Below, piece by piece: positions 25,305 to 35,383 of a DNA stretch of 64,000 nt; within the stretch, counting starts at the first letter, position 1, and each line of letters starts with the position of its first letter. The notes beneath the pieces were generated by a model. It was not told the origin of the DNA, made no database searches, and saw only the letters and a list, made by a program, of their open reading frames with translations. The position numbers and the translations under genes are program-made. This DNA comes from Demequina sp. NBRC 110051 (GTDB taxonomy: Bacteria > Actinomycetota > Actinomycetes > Actinomycetales > Demequinaceae). The stretch lies in the NCBI RefSeq assembly GCF_002090055.1, contig NZ_BBRH01000016.1:51004-115003 (forward strand). The letters are read 5' to 3'.

Positions 25305-25378
25305 CGACCCTGACGGGACTTGAACCCGCGACCTCCGCCGTGACAGGGCGGCGCGCTAACCAACTGCGCTACAGGGCC
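25305..25378 (-). tRNA. tRNA-Asp (GTC)
   Basis: 74 nt. The acceptor stem is GGCCCTG/CAGGGTC, the D stem GCGC/GCGC, the anticodon loop CTGTCAC in stem CCGCC/GGCGG, and the T arm GCGGG-TTCAAGT-CCCGT. The discriminator is G, as expected for Asp. CCA is not encoded. Confidence 0.95.
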
Positions 25379-25442
25379 TTGCTGTTCGACCTTCCGCAAG
25401 GAGGGCCGAGGAATAGTGTAGACCATTTTCAGACCTACCTTG

Positions 25443-25515
25443 TACCCCCAACGGGATTCGAACCCGTGCTACCGCCGTGAAAGGGCGGCGTCCTAGGCCG
25501 CTAGACGATGAGGGC
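25443..25515 (-). tRNA. tRNA-Glu (TTC)
   Basis: 73 nt. The acceptor stem is GCCCTCA/TGGGGGT with wobble pairs, the anticodon loop CTTTCAC in stem CCGCC/GGCGG, and the T arm CACGGG-TTCGAAT-CCCGT. It is the first gene of the Glu-Asp-Phe cluster. CCA is not encoded. Confidence 0.95.
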
Positions 25516-25604
25516 GCCGTCTCCCGGCCGCCTAGGCGACCACGAGGACCTGACAATCATAGAGGCTCGCGGGACGTGCTGTGAACCTGCGCGACAATGG
25601 CGCC

Positions 25605-25958
25605 ATGGTGCCGATGTCCGCCGAGGAGTTCGAGTCCGCCGTCGACGATGCGATCGACGCGATCCCCGAGGACCTGCTGAACCTGGTCGACAACGTCGTG
25701 ATCCTCATCGAGGACGAGCCCGAGGGCCCCGACAAGGACCTCCTGGGGCTGTACGACGGCGTGGCGCTGACCGAGCGCGGCTCGGAGTGGGGCATGGCGG
25801 ACCTGCCGGATCGCATCTTCATCTACCGGGGCCCGACGCTGAGGTTCTGCGACGACGCCGACCACGTCCGCGAGGAGGTCGCGATCACCGTCGTGCATGA
25901 GATCGCGCACCACTTTGGTATCGACGACGAGCGTCTGCACGCGCTCGGGTGGGGCTAG
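25605..25958 (+). CDS. Zincin-like metallopeptidase family protein
   Basis: The 117-residue protein carries the zinc-metalloprotease motif HEIAHHFGIDD near its C terminus, with two His and a downstream Asp as likely ligands. Its short form, with an acidic N-terminal half (EEFESAVDDAIDAIPEDLLNLVDNVVILIEDEP), is typical of the small actinobacterial minimal MMP-like family. Substrate unknown. The start is not certain: I took ATG 25605 with GACAAT a few bases upstream. A GTG at 25581 and an ATG at 25614 are alternatives. Confidence 0.75.
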   Translation: MVPMSAEEFESAVDDAIDAIPEDLLNLVDNVVILIEDEPEGPDKDLLGLYDGVALTERGSEWGMADLPDRIFIYRGPTLRFCDDADHVREEVAITVVHEIAHHFGIDDERLHALGWG

Positions 25959-25976
25959 CAGGCGTAGCGTGAGGCC

Positions 25977-26354
25977 ATGAGGCAGACCTTTGGCTCCGGC
26001 GGGCCCTTCGAAGACATGTACGGCTACTCCCGCGCGGTGCGCGTCGGCAACCACGTGATGGTCTCCGGCACGTGTGCGCGCGACGAGGCGCTTGTCCCGG
26101 ACGCGTACGCCCAGGCCCTCGATGCGCTCCACATCATCGGCCGCGCGCTCGCCGAGGCTGGCGCCCAACTGGGGGACGTGGTGCGCACCGTCACGTACGT
26201 CACCGACATCCGCGACATGGAGAAGATCGCCGCCGCGCATCGCGAGGTCTTCCAGGACATTCGCCCCGCGGCGACGATCGTCGAGGTCTCCGCGCTCGCC
26301 GACAAGCGCTACCTGGTCGAGATCCAGGCCGATGCCGTGATTGAGCAGGCGTAA
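25977..26354 (+). CDS. RidA-family protein
   Basis: The 125-residue YjgF/YER057c/UK114-type protein contains SRAVRVGNHVMVSGTCA, ALAEAGAQLGDVVRTVTYVTDIRDMEKIAAAHREVF and RPAATIVEVSALADKRYLVEIQADAV. The family forms trimers that hydrolyse reactive enamine/imine intermediates. The usual catalytic Arg appears to be replaced within DIRPAATIVEV...DKRYLVEIQ, so subfamily and activity are uncertain. TAGCGT (25965-25970) lies 6 nt before the ATG, suggesting a leaderless transcript. Confidence 0.85.
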   Translation: MRQTFGSGGPFEDMYGYSRAVRVGNHVMVSGTCARDEALVPDAYAQALDALHIIGRALAEAGAQLGDVVRTVTYVTDIRDMEKIAAAHREVFQDIRPAATIVEVSALADKRYLVEIQADAVIEQA

Positions 26355-26358
26355 GGCC

Positions 26359-27336
26359 TCAGCTCTCGTCGGGAGCGGCCGCCCAGGCCGATGCCGCCAT
26401 CTCCTCGATGGTGTGGGCCATCTTCCACTCGATGTCGTCGGCCGCGAGCTCGCCGCGCGCGACGATGCGGGCCGGGTCGCCGGGGCGGCGGTCCTTCACG
26501 ACGGGCTCCAGGTCGCTGCCCGCGGCCTCGAGCAGCGAGCCGACGATCTCCTTGACGGACGTGCCGTCGCCCGAGCCCAGGTTGTAGACGGGAGCGAGGG
26601 GGCGCCCGGCGTCGAGCATGCGGGCCGCGGCCACGTGGGAGTGGGCGAGGTCCTGGACGTGCACGTAGTCGCGCACACAGGTGCCGTCCGCGGTGTCGTA
26701 GTCGTCGCCGAAGATCAGCGGCGCCTGGCCGGCCTTGATGGCGCGGATGACCTTGGGGAACAGGTTGTGTGGCGAGGCGTCGTAGACCTCGGGCGTGCCC
26801 GATCCCACCACGTTGAAGTACCTGAGCGAGGTCGCGCGCAGCGGAGCGTCGGACTCGGCCGTGGCCTTCACCTGGTCGCGGATGAGCCATTCGCCGATGA
26901 GCTTGGACTCGCCGTAGGGTGACTCGGGCGTGGTGGGCGTGGTCTCGTTGACGATCTCGACGTCGGGCGTCCCGTAGACCCCTGCGGAAGAGGAGAAGAC
27001 CAGCTGGGTGACCCCGGCATCGGCCATCGCCTCAAGCAGGCACGCCGTGCCCTCGACGTTCTGGCGGTAGGTGTGGATGGGCAGGCGCACGGACTCGCCG
27101 GCGTACTTGTACCCGGCGCAGTGGATGACGCCCTGCACGCCGTGCTCGATCAGTGCCTCGCGCACCTTGTCGGTTTCGAGGATCGACGCCTTCACGAACG
27201 GCACACCCGCAGGGATGAACTGCTCGAAGCCGCTCGACAGGTCGTCGAGCACCACGGCGTCGATGCCGCCGTCGGTGAGGGCCCGCACCACGTGCGACCC
27301 GATGTAGCCGGCACCGCCGGTCACCATCCAGCTCAT
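26359..27336 (-). CDS. galE: UDP-glucose 4-epimerase GalE
   Basis: The 325-residue extended short-chain dehydrogenase interconverts UDP-galactose and UDP-glucose. The NAD site GGAGYIG is at residues 7-13, the Ser region FSSSAGVYG near 114-122 and the catalytic Y141-xxx-K145 in SPYGESKLIGEW. The signature DYVHVQDLAHSHVAA and closing WKMAHTIEEM fit GalE. AAGGAG lies 6 nt upstream of the ATG. It follows galK by 38 nt, and together they convert galactose to UDP-glucose. Confidence 0.93.
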   Translation of the reverse strand: MSWMVTGGAGYIGSHVVRALTDGGIDAVVLDDLSSGFEQFIPAGVPFVKASILETDKVREALIEHGVQGVIHCAGYKYAGESVRLPIHTYRQNVEGTACLLEAMADAGVTQLVFSSSAGVYGTPDVEIVNETTPTTPESPYGESKLIGEWLIRDQVKATAESDAPLRATSLRYFNVVGSGTPEVYDASPHNLFPKVIRAIKAGQAPLIFGDDYDTADGTCVRDYVHVQDLAHSHVAAARMLDAGRPLAPVYNLGSGDGTSVKEIVGSLLEAAGSDLEPVVKDRRPGDPARIVARGELAADDIEWKMAHTIEEMAASAWAAAPDES

Positions 27337-27374
27337 GTTGTTGCTCCTTGGGTGTGCTTGGTGGTCGGGTGTGC

Positions 27375-28523
<1,149 letters not shown>

Positions 28524-28672
28524 CGATGACTCCAGTTCTCTGTGCACGGTGTGCGTGGCGCTGCGGCTCGCCCGGCGCCTGCCGGTCCCTATCCTTCCAC
28601 GGCGCGAGCGATGCGAGGGAGGACCTTTCGGGTGTGGTCAGGGACGTTCCGAATGGGCATCCGAACGTCCGC

Positions 28673-28688
28673 CTGGGACCGGTCCCAG
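28673..28688. promoter_or_regulatory. Candidate LacI-family operator 1
   Basis: CTGGGACCGGTCCCAG is a perfect 16-bp palindrome with a central CpG, typical of LacI-family operators. A near-identical site (one mismatch) lies at 29979-29994, between the regulator gene and the monosaccharide importer. The encoded LacI-type regulator is the natural candidate ligand. Confidence 0.65.
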
Positions 28689-28696
28689 CCTACCAG

Positions 28697-28735
28697 GGCA
28701 GGCGAGCCAAGGGCCGATGCGGTGGCTCGCCTGCC
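28697..28735. repeat. 13-bp hairpin with GGCCGATGC in the loop
   Basis: Perfect arms 28697-28709 and 28723-28735 enclose a 13-nt loop containing GGCCGATGC (28712-28720). It lies 100 nt upstream of the LacI-family gene and 174 nt upstream of galK. It could terminate or attenuate either transcript. Confidence 0.5.
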
Positions 28736-28834
28736 GCTCGCACCGGGTGGCGGGCCGTCGGGTCGCGGGCGCGATAGGTTAACGTTCACGCGTGAGACGC
28801 ATCGGGGCGGTCTCAGGCGCGCGAGGAGGCAGCA

Positions 28835-29833
28835 GTGGCACGGGACGGACGTGGGCCCAGCATGCATGACGTGGCCGCGAGGGCCGGCGTCTCGCATCAA
28901 ACCGTCTCGCGTGTGCTGAATGACTTCGAGGGCATTCGTCCCGAGACCCGCGAGCGCGTCATGGCGGCGATCGAGGAGCTGGGCTACCGGCGCAATCTCG
29001 CGGCCCGAGCGCTCGTGACGGGACGGACGCAGACCATCGGCATGATCGGCCCGGTGGTCACGGACATTGGACCGCTCTCGACGCTGCACGCCCTCGAGCT
29101 GTCCGCGCGCGCCGCGGGGCTTCACACCATCATGACGAGCACCGAGGCGACCGCGGCGCAGGTGACGGAGGCCTTCGAGTTCCTGCTGGGGCGCGGTATC
29201 GACGCCCTCGCCGTCGCCGCGCAGCATCAAGAGATCATGGACGCCGTCGATGCGGTGAACCCTGGGATCCCGGTGGTGCATCTCCTGACGGGCGGCGTAC
29301 CCCAAGGGGCCGCGGCGGCGATTGACCAGGACGCGGGCGTCCGCCTCGCCATGGGTCACCTGCTGGACCTGGGGCATACGCGGATTCAGCACGTGATGGG
29401 CCCGCAGACCTATCAGGAGGCGCTCCTGCGCCGCGACGCCTATGAGGCGGTCATGCGCGAGCGTGGGCTCGAACCGTTGCCGCTCCTGGCGGGGGACTGG
29501 ACGGCGGATTCCGGGTTCGAGGCCGCGGCCTCCCTGGACCCGGCCGCGACCGCGGTGTTCTTCGCCAACGATCAGATGGCGCTCGGTGCCCTGCACTACC
29601 TCACCGAGAACGGGATCGTGGTGCCGCGTGACCTGTCGATCGTGGGCTTCGATGACAATGCCGAAGCCCGTCACACCGTGCCGCCGCTCACGACGGTGCG
29701 CCAGGACTTCGCCGGCGTGGGCCGGCTGGCCGTCGACATCCTGGTGGCGATGCTCGCGCGCGACCCCTTGCCCTCGACGCAGGTCCTCGAGCCCGAGCTC
29801 GTGGTGCGCTACACGACCGCGCCACGGGCGTAG
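28835..29833 (+). CDS. LacI-family transcriptional regulator
   Basis: The 332-residue repressor has the N-terminal helix-turn-helix and hinge SMHDVAARAGVSHQTVSRVLNDFEGIRPETRERVMAAIEELGYRRN, then a periplasmic-binding-protein-like effector domain ending in GFDDNAEARHTVPPLTTVRQD. It starts with GTG after GAGGAGG. It lies divergent from galK-galE and upstream of the ChvE-type importer, and matching palindromes occur in both control regions. It may therefore tie galactose use and sugar uptake to one signal. Confidence 0.92.
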   Translation: MARDGRGPSMHDVAARAGVSHQTVSRVLNDFEGIRPETRERVMAAIEELGYRRNLAARALVTGRTQTIGMIGPVVTDIGPLSTLHALELSARAAGLHTIMTSTEATAAQVTEAFEFLLGRGIDALAVAAQHQEIMDAVDAVNPGIPVVHLLTGGVPQGAAAAIDQDAGVRLAMGHLLDLGHTRIQHVMGPQTYQEALLRRDAYEAVMRERGLEPLPLLAGDWTADSGFEAAASLDPAATAVFFANDQMALGALHYLTENGIVVPRDLSIVGFDDNAEARHTVPPLTTVRQDFAGVGRLAVDILVAMLARDPLPSTQVLEPELVVRYTTAPRA

Positions 29834-29852
29834 GCAGGCGCACCCCGGCCCC

Positions 29853-29882
29853 CGTGACGCAAATGTGGACATTTGCGTCACG
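29853..29882. terminator. Perfect 14-bp palindrome after the LacI-family gene
   Basis: Arms 29853-29866 and 29869-29882 are separated by only 2 nt (core GACGCAAATGT/ACATTTGCGTC). It begins 20 nt after the regulator stop. It may terminate transcription, but the very short centre also suits a protein-binding site, and there is no T-tract. Confidence 0.45.
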
Positions 29883-29978
29883 AAACACGGCTTCGTGGCG
29901 GAAACCGGGCCGCCAGGACCGGAAGGTGACCACCGCATCGGGCCGCCAGGGATGGGGGCTGACCACAGCATCGGCCGC

Positions 29979-29994
29979 CTGTGACCGGTCCCAG
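29979..29994. promoter_or_regulatory. Candidate LacI-family operator 2
   Basis: CTGTGACCGGTCCCAG matches operator 1 (28673-28688) at 15 of 16 positions and keeps the central CpG. It lies 182 nt upstream of the importer's first gene. Confidence 0.6.
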
Positions 29995-30175
29995 AGCAGG
30001 CAGGCGGCGAATTCCCTGCTACTGGTCAGAATCCGTCACCTTTCGATCGTGTAGGAAACATCACGGAATCGTGACCTGACGGAAATTGACGCGCCGGTGT
30101 GAACGTGAACATACTGGCTCCTGCATGGCGGCCGCGCGGAGATGCGCGGCTGAATCTCAAGGAGGAGAAAGACAC

Positions 30176-31360
30176 ATGAAGGCGAAGAAGTACTTTGCCG
30201 CTGCCGCGGGTGCCGCTCTGGCCATCTCGCTCGCAGCGTGCTCGGGTGAGGGTGCGGGTTCCGAGGAGGAGTCGACCACTGGCGCCACCACCGGTACCGA
30301 GTCGACGGAGTCGAGCGCTCCCAGCGAGGGTGGCCTGGTCGGCGTTGCAATGCCGACCCAGACCTCCGAGCGTTGGATCGCCGACGGCGACGCGGTGAAG
30401 GCTGGTCTTGAGGAGGCCGGCTACGAGGTGGACCTCCAGTTCGCCAACGACGACATCCCCACCCAGGGCCAGCAGGTCGACCAGATGATCACCAACGGTG
30501 CTGAGGCGCTGATCATCGCGGCGATCGACGGCACCGCCCTCGCCTCGCAGCTGGACGCGGCTGCCGCGGCGGGCATCCCCGTCATCTCGTACGACCGCCT
30601 GATCCGTGACTCGGAGAACGTCGACTTCTACGTGACGTTCGACAACTACCAGGTGGGTGTCCAGCAGGCCACGTCGCTCCTCGTGGGCCTCGGCGTCCTG
30701 GACAAGGACGGCAACGAGACCGGTGAGACCGGCCCGTTCAATGTCGAGCTGTTCGCCGGTTCGCCCGACGACAACAACGCCACGTTCTTCTGGAACGGCG
30801 CGATCGAGACGCTCCAGCCCTACCTCGACGCGGGCACCCTGGTGGTCCCCTCTGGTCAGACCGACTTCGAGCAGGCCGCCATCCTGCGCTGGCAGCAGGA
30901 GACCGCTCAGCGTCGCATGGAGGACATCCTGACCTCGACCTACGTGGGCACCGACCAGGAGGTCGACGGCGTGCTGTCGCCCTACGACGGTCTGTCGCGC
31001 GGCATCATCACCGCCCTGCAGAACAACGGCTACGAGGGCACCGTCGCCGACGGCTTCCCCGCCGTCTCTGGTCAGGACGCTGAGATCGCCTCCGTCAAGC
31101 TGATCGCCGACGACGTCCAGTTCGCGACGATCTTCAAGGACACCCGCAAGCTCGCCGCTCAGGCCATCACCGCCACCGAGGCCTACCTCGAGGGCACCGA
31201 GCCTGAGGCGAACAACACCACCGACTACGACAACGGTGTGAAGGTCGTTCCGTCCTTCCTGCTCGAGTCCGACATCGTGTACGCGGACAACATCGAGTCG
31301 CTGCTCATCGACTCGGGCTACTGGACGGCCGAGGAGGTCGCCTCGGGCGTCTCCGAGTAA
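30176..31360 (+). CDS. Monosaccharide ABC transporter substrate-binding lipoprotein, ChvE-like
   Basis: The 394-residue protein has a lipoprotein signal (lipobox LAACS), a Ser/Thr/Glu-rich linker, and a periplasmic-binding-protein type 1 domain ([40 protein letters not shown]). Downstream motifs [28 protein letters not shown] and PVVSGQDAE-like [16 protein letters not shown] are characteristic of the ChvE/multiple-sugar family, whose ligands are pentoses, galactose or glucose. Start ATG 30176 with AAGGAGGAG. With mmsA and mmsB it forms a complete importer. Confidence 0.9.
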   Translation: MKAKKYFAAAAGAALAISLAACSGEGAGSEEESTTGATTGTESTESSAPSEGGLVGVAMPTQTSERWIADGDAVKAGLEEAGYEVDLQFANDDIPTQGQQVDQMITNGAEALIIAAIDGTALASQLDAAAAAGIPVISYDRLIRDSENVDFYVTFDNYQVGVQQATSLLVGLGVLDKDGNETGETGPFNVELFAGSPDDNNATFFWNGAIETLQPYLDAGTLVVPSGQTDFEQAAILRWQQETAQRRMEDILTSTYVGTDQEVDGVLSPYDGLSRGIITALQNNGYEGTVADGFPAVSGQDAEIASVKLIADDVQFATIFKDTRKLAAQAITATEAYLEGTEPEANNTTDYDNGVKVVPSFLLESDIVYADNIESLLIDSGYWTAEEVASGVSE

Positions 31361-31383
31361 TCGGTTCGATTCCTCGCATTCAT

Positions 31384-31426
31384 GCTCTGCGGTGCCGGTC
31401 CCTCGCCGGGGTCGGCACCGCAGAGC
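31384..31426 (+). terminator. Hairpin between importer binding-protein and ATPase genes
   Basis: The 14-bp perfect stem (31384-31397 with 31413-31426) lies 23 nt after the binding-protein stop and has no T-tract. It parallels the hairpin after the AglE-like gene and probably keeps binding-protein mRNA in excess. Confidence 0.65.
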
Positions 31427-31454
31427 ACCGCGCGTCATGGTTTGGAGAGGACCG

Positions 31455-33029
31455 ATGGCTAGCAACATCCTGGAGATGCGCGGCATCTCTAAAGAATTCC
31501 CTGGTGTGAAGGCGCTGTCGGACGTGGAACTGCACGTCCGCGACGGCGAGATCCACGCCATCTGCGGCGAAAACGGCGCAGGCAAGTCCACGCTGATGAA
31601 GGTGCTCTCGGGTGTCTACCCGCACGGCACCTATACCGGCGAGATTCACTACGGCGGTGAAGAGGCCAAGTTCGGGTCGATCAACGACTCCGAAGAGGCC
31701 GGCATCGTCATCATTCACCAGGAGCTCGCGCTCGTCCCGCACCTCACGGTCGCGGAGAACATCTTCCTCGGTAACGAGACCAAGGGACGCCTGGGACTCA
31801 TCGATTGGAACGAGGCCAACAAGCGCGCCCTGGACCTCATGGAGCAGGTGGGGCTGCACGAAAACCCTGTCACGCCCGTCGGCCAGCTGGGCGTCGGCAA
31901 GCAGCAGCTCATCGAGATCGCGAAGGCGCTGTCGAAGGACGTGAAGCTGCTGATCCTCGACGAGCCCACCGCCGCGCTCAACGACTCCGACTCGGAGCAC
32001 CTGCTGGGCCTGCTGCGCACGCTGAAGGAGCGCGGCATCACGTCGATCATGATCTCGCACAAGCTCAACGAGATCGAGGAGATTGCGGACCGCACCACGA
32101 TCATTCGTGACGGTGAGTCGATCGAGACCATCGACATGTCGGAGCCCGAGTCGACTCAGGACCGCATCATCCGCGGCATGGTGGGCCGTGACCTCGAGCA
32201 CCGCTACCCCGAGCGGATCGACCACACCATCGGTGAGGAGATCTTCCGCGTCGAGAACTGGACCGTGCACCACCCCACGCAGCCCGACCGCGTGGTCGTG
32301 GACGGCGCGAGCTTCAATGTGCGCGCCGGCGAGGTCGTCGGTATCGCCGGACTCATGGGTGCCGGTCGTACCGAGCTCGCCATGAGCATCTTCGGCGGGA
32401 CCTACGGCCGCGGGATCTCGGGCAAGGTGTTCAAGCGTGGCGAGGAGATCAAGACCCGCTCCGTGTCGGAGGCGATTCACCACGGCATCGCGTACGCGAC
32501 CGAGGACCGCAAGAAGTACGGCCTCAACCTCATCGAGGACATCCGCCGCAACATCTCGGCCGCCGCGCTGTTCAAGCTCACCAAGTCGGGCTTCGTCAAC
32601 GGCAACGAGGAGTTGAAGGTCGCGGAGGAGTACCGCTCCTCGATGAACATCAAGACGCCGTCCGTCCTGCAGCTCGCCGGCAACCTCTCCGGTGGTAACC
32701 AGCAGAAGGTCGTGCTGTCCAAGTGGATGTACACCGACGCCGACGTGCTGATCCTCGACGAGCCCACCCGCGGCATCGACGTGGGTGCGAAGTATGAGAT
32801 CTACACGATCGTGAACAAGCTTGCCGCTCAGGGCAAGGCCGTCGTGATCATCTCGTCCGAGCTGCCCGAGCTGATGGGCACGTGCGATCGCATCTACACC
32901 CTGGCCTTCGGGCGGATCACCGGCTGCCTCGACGTGGCCGAGGCGACCCCCGAGTCCCTGATGACACTCATGACCCAAGAACGAAACGCAGCGTCCCGCG
33001 AGGGCGCGGACGCTGAGGAGACCCACTGA
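31455..33029 (+). CDS. mmsA: Multiple monosaccharide ABC transporter ATP-binding protein (MmsA/GguA-like)
   Basis: The 524-residue protein fuses two nucleotide-binding domains, as in RbsA/XylG/GguA. The first has Walker [10 protein letters not shown] (38-46), signature [15 protein letters not shown] and Walker [12 protein letters not shown]. The second has a degenerate Walker A (GLMGAGRTE) but a full signature [15 protein letters not shown] and Walker [13 protein letters not shown]. One ATPase site is therefore probably weak, as is usual in this family. The start ATG 31455 follows GGAGAGG. The stop overlaps mmsB by one base. Confidence 0.93.
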   Translation: MASNILEMRGISKEFPGVKALSDVELHVRDGEIHAICGENGAGKSTLMKVLSGVYPHGTYTGEIHYGGEEAKFGSINDSEEAGIVIIHQELALVPHLTVAENIFLGNETKGRLGLIDWNEANKRALDLMEQVGLHENPVTPVGQLGVGKQQLIEIAKALSKDVKLLILDEPTAALNDSDSEHLLGLLRTLKERGITSIMISHKLNEIEEIADRTTIIRDGESIETIDMSEPESTQDRIIRGMVGRDLEHRYPERIDHTIGEEIFRVENWTVHHPTQPDRVVVDGASFNVRAGEVVGIAGLMGAGRTELAMSIFGGTYGRGISGKVFKRGEEIKTRSVSEAIHHGIAYATEDRKKYGLNLIEDIRRNISAAALFKLTKSGFVNGNEELKVAEEYRSSMNIKTPSVLQLAGNLSGGNQQKVVLSKWMYTDADVLILDEPTRGIDVGAKYEIYTIVNKLAAQGKAVVIISSELPELMGTCDRIYTLAFGRITGCLDVAEATPESLMTLMTQERNAASREGADAEETH

Positions 33030-34207
33030 TGACCGGCATCGCCAACGTGCGCGAACTGCTGACGCGCAACATCCGCCAGAGCGGTATCTACATCGCCTTC
33101 GTCGCGATTATCGCCCTGTTCGCCATCCTGACCGACGGCACCCTGCTCAACCCGAACAACCTGACGAACATCGTCCTGCAGTACTCCTACATCCTGATCC
33201 TCGCGATCGGTATGGTCATCGTGATCATCGGCGGGCACATCGACCTGTCGGTGGGTTCGGTGGTCGCCCTCGCGGGTGCCACGGCCGCCACGATGATGAT
33301 CAAGCAGGGCCAGCCCTGGTGGGTCGGTGTGCTGTCCGCCCTCGCCGTCGGCCTCCTCGCCGGTGCGTGGCAGGGCTTCTGGGTTGCCTTCGTCGGTATC
33401 CCGGCGTTCATCACGACGCTGGCAGGCATGCTGCTGTTCCGCGGTCTGACGTTCCGCGTGCTGGACAACATCTCGCTGTCCCCGGTGCCGGCCGACTACG
33501 CCAACATCGCGACGGGCTTCCAAAACGGCCTGCTGGGTGGCTCAGGGTATGACGTCTTCACGCTGGTGATCTTCGCGATCGCCGTCGCCGGCTACGTCTT
33601 CTCGGAGATCCGCAAGCGCCGTGCCGCCATCGCCTACAAGCAGACCGTGGGTGCGACCCCGCTGTTCATCACCAAGCTCGTGATCGTCGCGGCTGTGGTG
33701 ATGTGGTTCGCCTGGCAGCTCGCCAACTACCGCGGCCTGCCCAACGTGCTGATCATCCTGGCCGTGCTGGTCATCGTCTACACCGTCGTCACGACGCGCA
33801 CGGTCTTCGGTCGCCACGTCTACGCAATCGGTGGCAACCTCACCGCCGCGACGCTGTCCGGCGTCAAGGTCAAGTGGGTCAACTTCGGCATCATGCTGAA
33901 CATGGGCCTGCTGGCCGGTGTGGCCGGCGTGGTCTACTCCGCCCGCTCCAACGGTGCCCAGCCCTCGGCTGGTGAGATGTTCGAGCTCGACGCCATCGCC
34001 GCCTCGTTCATCGGTGGTGCCGCCGTGACCGGTGGTGTGGGTCGCGTGACCGGCGCCATCGTCGGTGGTCTGATCATGGCGATCATGACCAACGGCATGC
34101 AGCTGCTGGGCTACGAGCAGTCCATCCAGAACATCGTCAAGGGCCTGGTGCTGCTGCTCGCGGTCGCCTTCGACGTCTGGAACAAGCGCCGGGCCGGCGC
34201 GCGCTAA
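33029..34207 (+). CDS. mmsB: Multiple monosaccharide ABC transporter permease (MmsB/GguB-like)
   Basis: The 392-residue membrane protein of the RbsC/XylH/GguB family shows HIDLSVGSVVALAGATAATMM, FWVAFVGIPAFITTLAGMLLFRGLTF and AIGGNLTAATLSGVKVKWVNFGIM. It probably forms the homodimeric channel fed by the ChvE-like protein. The ATG overlaps the upstream stop (TGATG). It is the last gene of the importer operon and is followed by a good terminator. Confidence 0.92.
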   Translation: MTGIANVRELLTRNIRQSGIYIAFVAIIALFAILTDGTLLNPNNLTNIVLQYSYILILAIGMVIVIIGGHIDLSVGSVVALAGATAATMMIKQGQPWWVGVLSALAVGLLAGAWQGFWVAFVGIPAFITTLAGMLLFRGLTFRVLDNISLSPVPADYANIATGFQNGLLGGSGYDVFTLVIFAIAVAGYVFSEIRKRRAAIAYKQTVGATPLFITKLVIVAAVVMWFAWQLANYRGLPNVLIILAVLVIVYTVVTTRTVFGRHVYAIGGNLTAATLSGVKVKWVNFGIMLNMGLLAGVAGVVYSARSNGAQPSAGEMFELDAIAASFIGGAAVTGGVGRVTGAIVGGLIMAIMTNGMQLLGYEQSIQNIVKGLVLLLAVAFDVWNKRRAGAR

Positions 34208-34222
34208 GCGCCCCGTTCCGCT

Positions 34223-34270
34223 ACAACGGCCGTCTGCCCCGTACGGGGTGGGCGGCCGTTGTCTTTTCTT
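34223..34270 (+). terminator. Rho-independent terminator of the monosaccharide importer operon
   Basis: A 10-bp stem ACAACGGCCG/CGGCCGTTGT (34223-34232, 34253-34262) is followed by CTTTTCTT. It lies 15 nt after the mmsB stop and is the clearest T-tract terminator in the window. A GGCCGATGCCGTGG motif begins 3 nt later. Confidence 0.85.
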
Positions 34271-34439
34271 ACGGCCGATGCCGTGGCCGGGCTTCGTAGT
34301 CGGCTCGCCACATGAGGACCGAGGCCGCGCGACACCGGTACGGCACACATCGCCCAGAGCAGCGCGGCCTCGGCCAGAGGTAACGCTACCTCGCTACTAC
34401 AGTGAGCGCATTGGTCCCTTTGTCCCCTTGGAGGTTCAC

Positions 34440-34928
34440 ATGCCCATCGCCGACGAGCTCATCGCCAACAACGCCGAGTACGCCAAGTCCTACGTGGCCG
34501 ACCGCCCGCTGCCCCCGCGCCGCAAGGTCGCCGTCGTCGCCTGCATGGACTCCCGCCTCGACACGTTCGCGTTGCTGGGCCTCGAGGTCGGTGACGCGCA
34601 CGTCATGCGTAACGCCGGCGGCGTCATCACGGACGACATGATCCGCTCGCTCGTGATCTCCCAGCGCAAGCTCGGCACCCGCGAGATCATCCTCATCCAC
34701 CACACCGACTGCGGCGCCCTGACCTTCACCGACGACGAGCTGCGCAACCAGCTGCTCGACGAGACCGGACTCAAGCCCGCGTGGAGCCCCGAGTCCTTCA
34801 AGGACCTCGACGCGGATCTCCGCCAGTCCATGGAGCGCCTGCGCCGCTCGCCGTTCTTGGTCGAGACCGAGCAGGTGCGCGGCTTCGTGTTCGACGTCCA
34901 CACGGGGTTGTTGCGCGAGGTCGTCTGA
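34440..34928 (+). CDS. Beta-class carbonic anhydrase
   Basis: The 162-residue protein interconverts CO2 and bicarbonate at a zinc site. The expected ligands and gating pair are C35, D37 and R39 (CMDSRLD), with H87/H88 and C91 in HHTDCGALTF. The short form with ELIANNAEYAKSYV at the N terminus matches the Rv1284-like subclass of actinobacteria. Start ATG 34440 after TTGGAGG. Probably monocistronic. Confidence 0.92.
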   Translation: MPIADELIANNAEYAKSYVADRPLPPRRKVAVVACMDSRLDTFALLGLEVGDAHVMRNAGGVITDDMIRSLVISQRKLGTREIILIHHTDCGALTFTDDELRNQLLDETGLKPAWSPESFKDLDADLRQSMERLRRSPFLVETEQVRGFVFDVHTGLLREVV

Positions 34929-35069
34929 CGCTGAGGGGCGAGGGGGCAGGGAAGTCCCGGCCCCCTCGCCAGCGTTACTTCGTCTCCAGCGTTAACCCAT
35001 CGCCCGCGTTACCGTGGGAGCGCGAGCCGGCCACGGCATCGGCCGCTCGCAGAAGACAGGGAGGCAGAC

Positions 35070-35321
35070 ATGTCGTGGTGGAAGTTCTTCCAGGCGGTGC
35101 GTCGCGGCGAGCACAAGTTGGGGCCCATGACGTGGTTCATGACCGCGGCATCGCTGATTTACACGATCTCGCCGATCGACCTCATCCCCGAACTCATCCT
35201 GCCCGTCGTGGGCTACGCGGATGACATCGGGCTGTGGAGCCTCACCTTCATGATGCTCAGCCGCGAGAAGGAGGCCTGGGAGGCCAGCATCGCGAGCAGC
35301 CCCCGCGTCGTCGACGTGTGA
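35070..35321 (+). CDS. DUF1232 (YkvA-like) membrane protein
   Basis: The 83-residue protein has the family core SLIYTISPIDLIPELILPVVGYADDIG within one or two membrane-embedded helices. The function of DUF1232 proteins is not established. AGGGAGG precedes the ATG by 7 nt. A CCACGGCATCGGCC motif lies just upstream at 35031-35044. Confidence 0.85.
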   Translation: MSWWKFFQAVRRGEHKLGPMTWFMTAASLIYTISPIDLIPELILPVVGYADDIGLWSLTFMMLSREKEAWEASIASSPRVVDV

Positions 35322-35383
35322 GCCCCGCGCGAACGGAATAGATCGCGCCGCCCACGCGTGTCACCTCTCAGGAGGTGTCACCG

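Larger units (their letters stand above)
28524..28834. other. Divergent galK / LacI-regulator control region
   Basis: The 311 nt separate two divergent starts. They hold an 8-bp inverted repeat (GGACGTTC 28642-28649, GAACGTCC 28663-28670), the 16-bp palindrome at 28673-28688 and a 13-bp hairpin at 28697-28735. No gene is seen. Promoters for both directions must lie here, but none is clear enough to assign. Confidence 0.6.
29834..30175. other. Control region of the monosaccharide importer
   Basis: The 342 nt hold the palindrome at 29853-29882, a GCATCGGCC motif (29968-29976), the candidate operator at 29979-29994, an A/T-richer stretch with the small inverted repeat TCACG/CGTGA near 30061-30074, and AAGGAGGAG before the binding-protein start. 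No gene is seen. Confidence 0.6.

Noticed and set aside
25169..25515. tRNA-linked integrated element
   Set aside because: No integrase, no duplicated tRNA 3' end and no phage genes are seen near the Glu-Asp-Phe cluster or tRNA-Lys. The DUF1469 holin-like gene is a cellular family.
28589..29971. Long open frame antisense to the LacI-family gene
   Set aside because: The LacI-family protein is unambiguous. The antisense product is Arg/Gly/His-rich with no domain.
30026..33026. Two long open frames antisense to the ChvE-like and MmsA genes
   Set aside because: These are artefacts of strong codon bias in the sense genes, with no recognisable domain or ribosome site.
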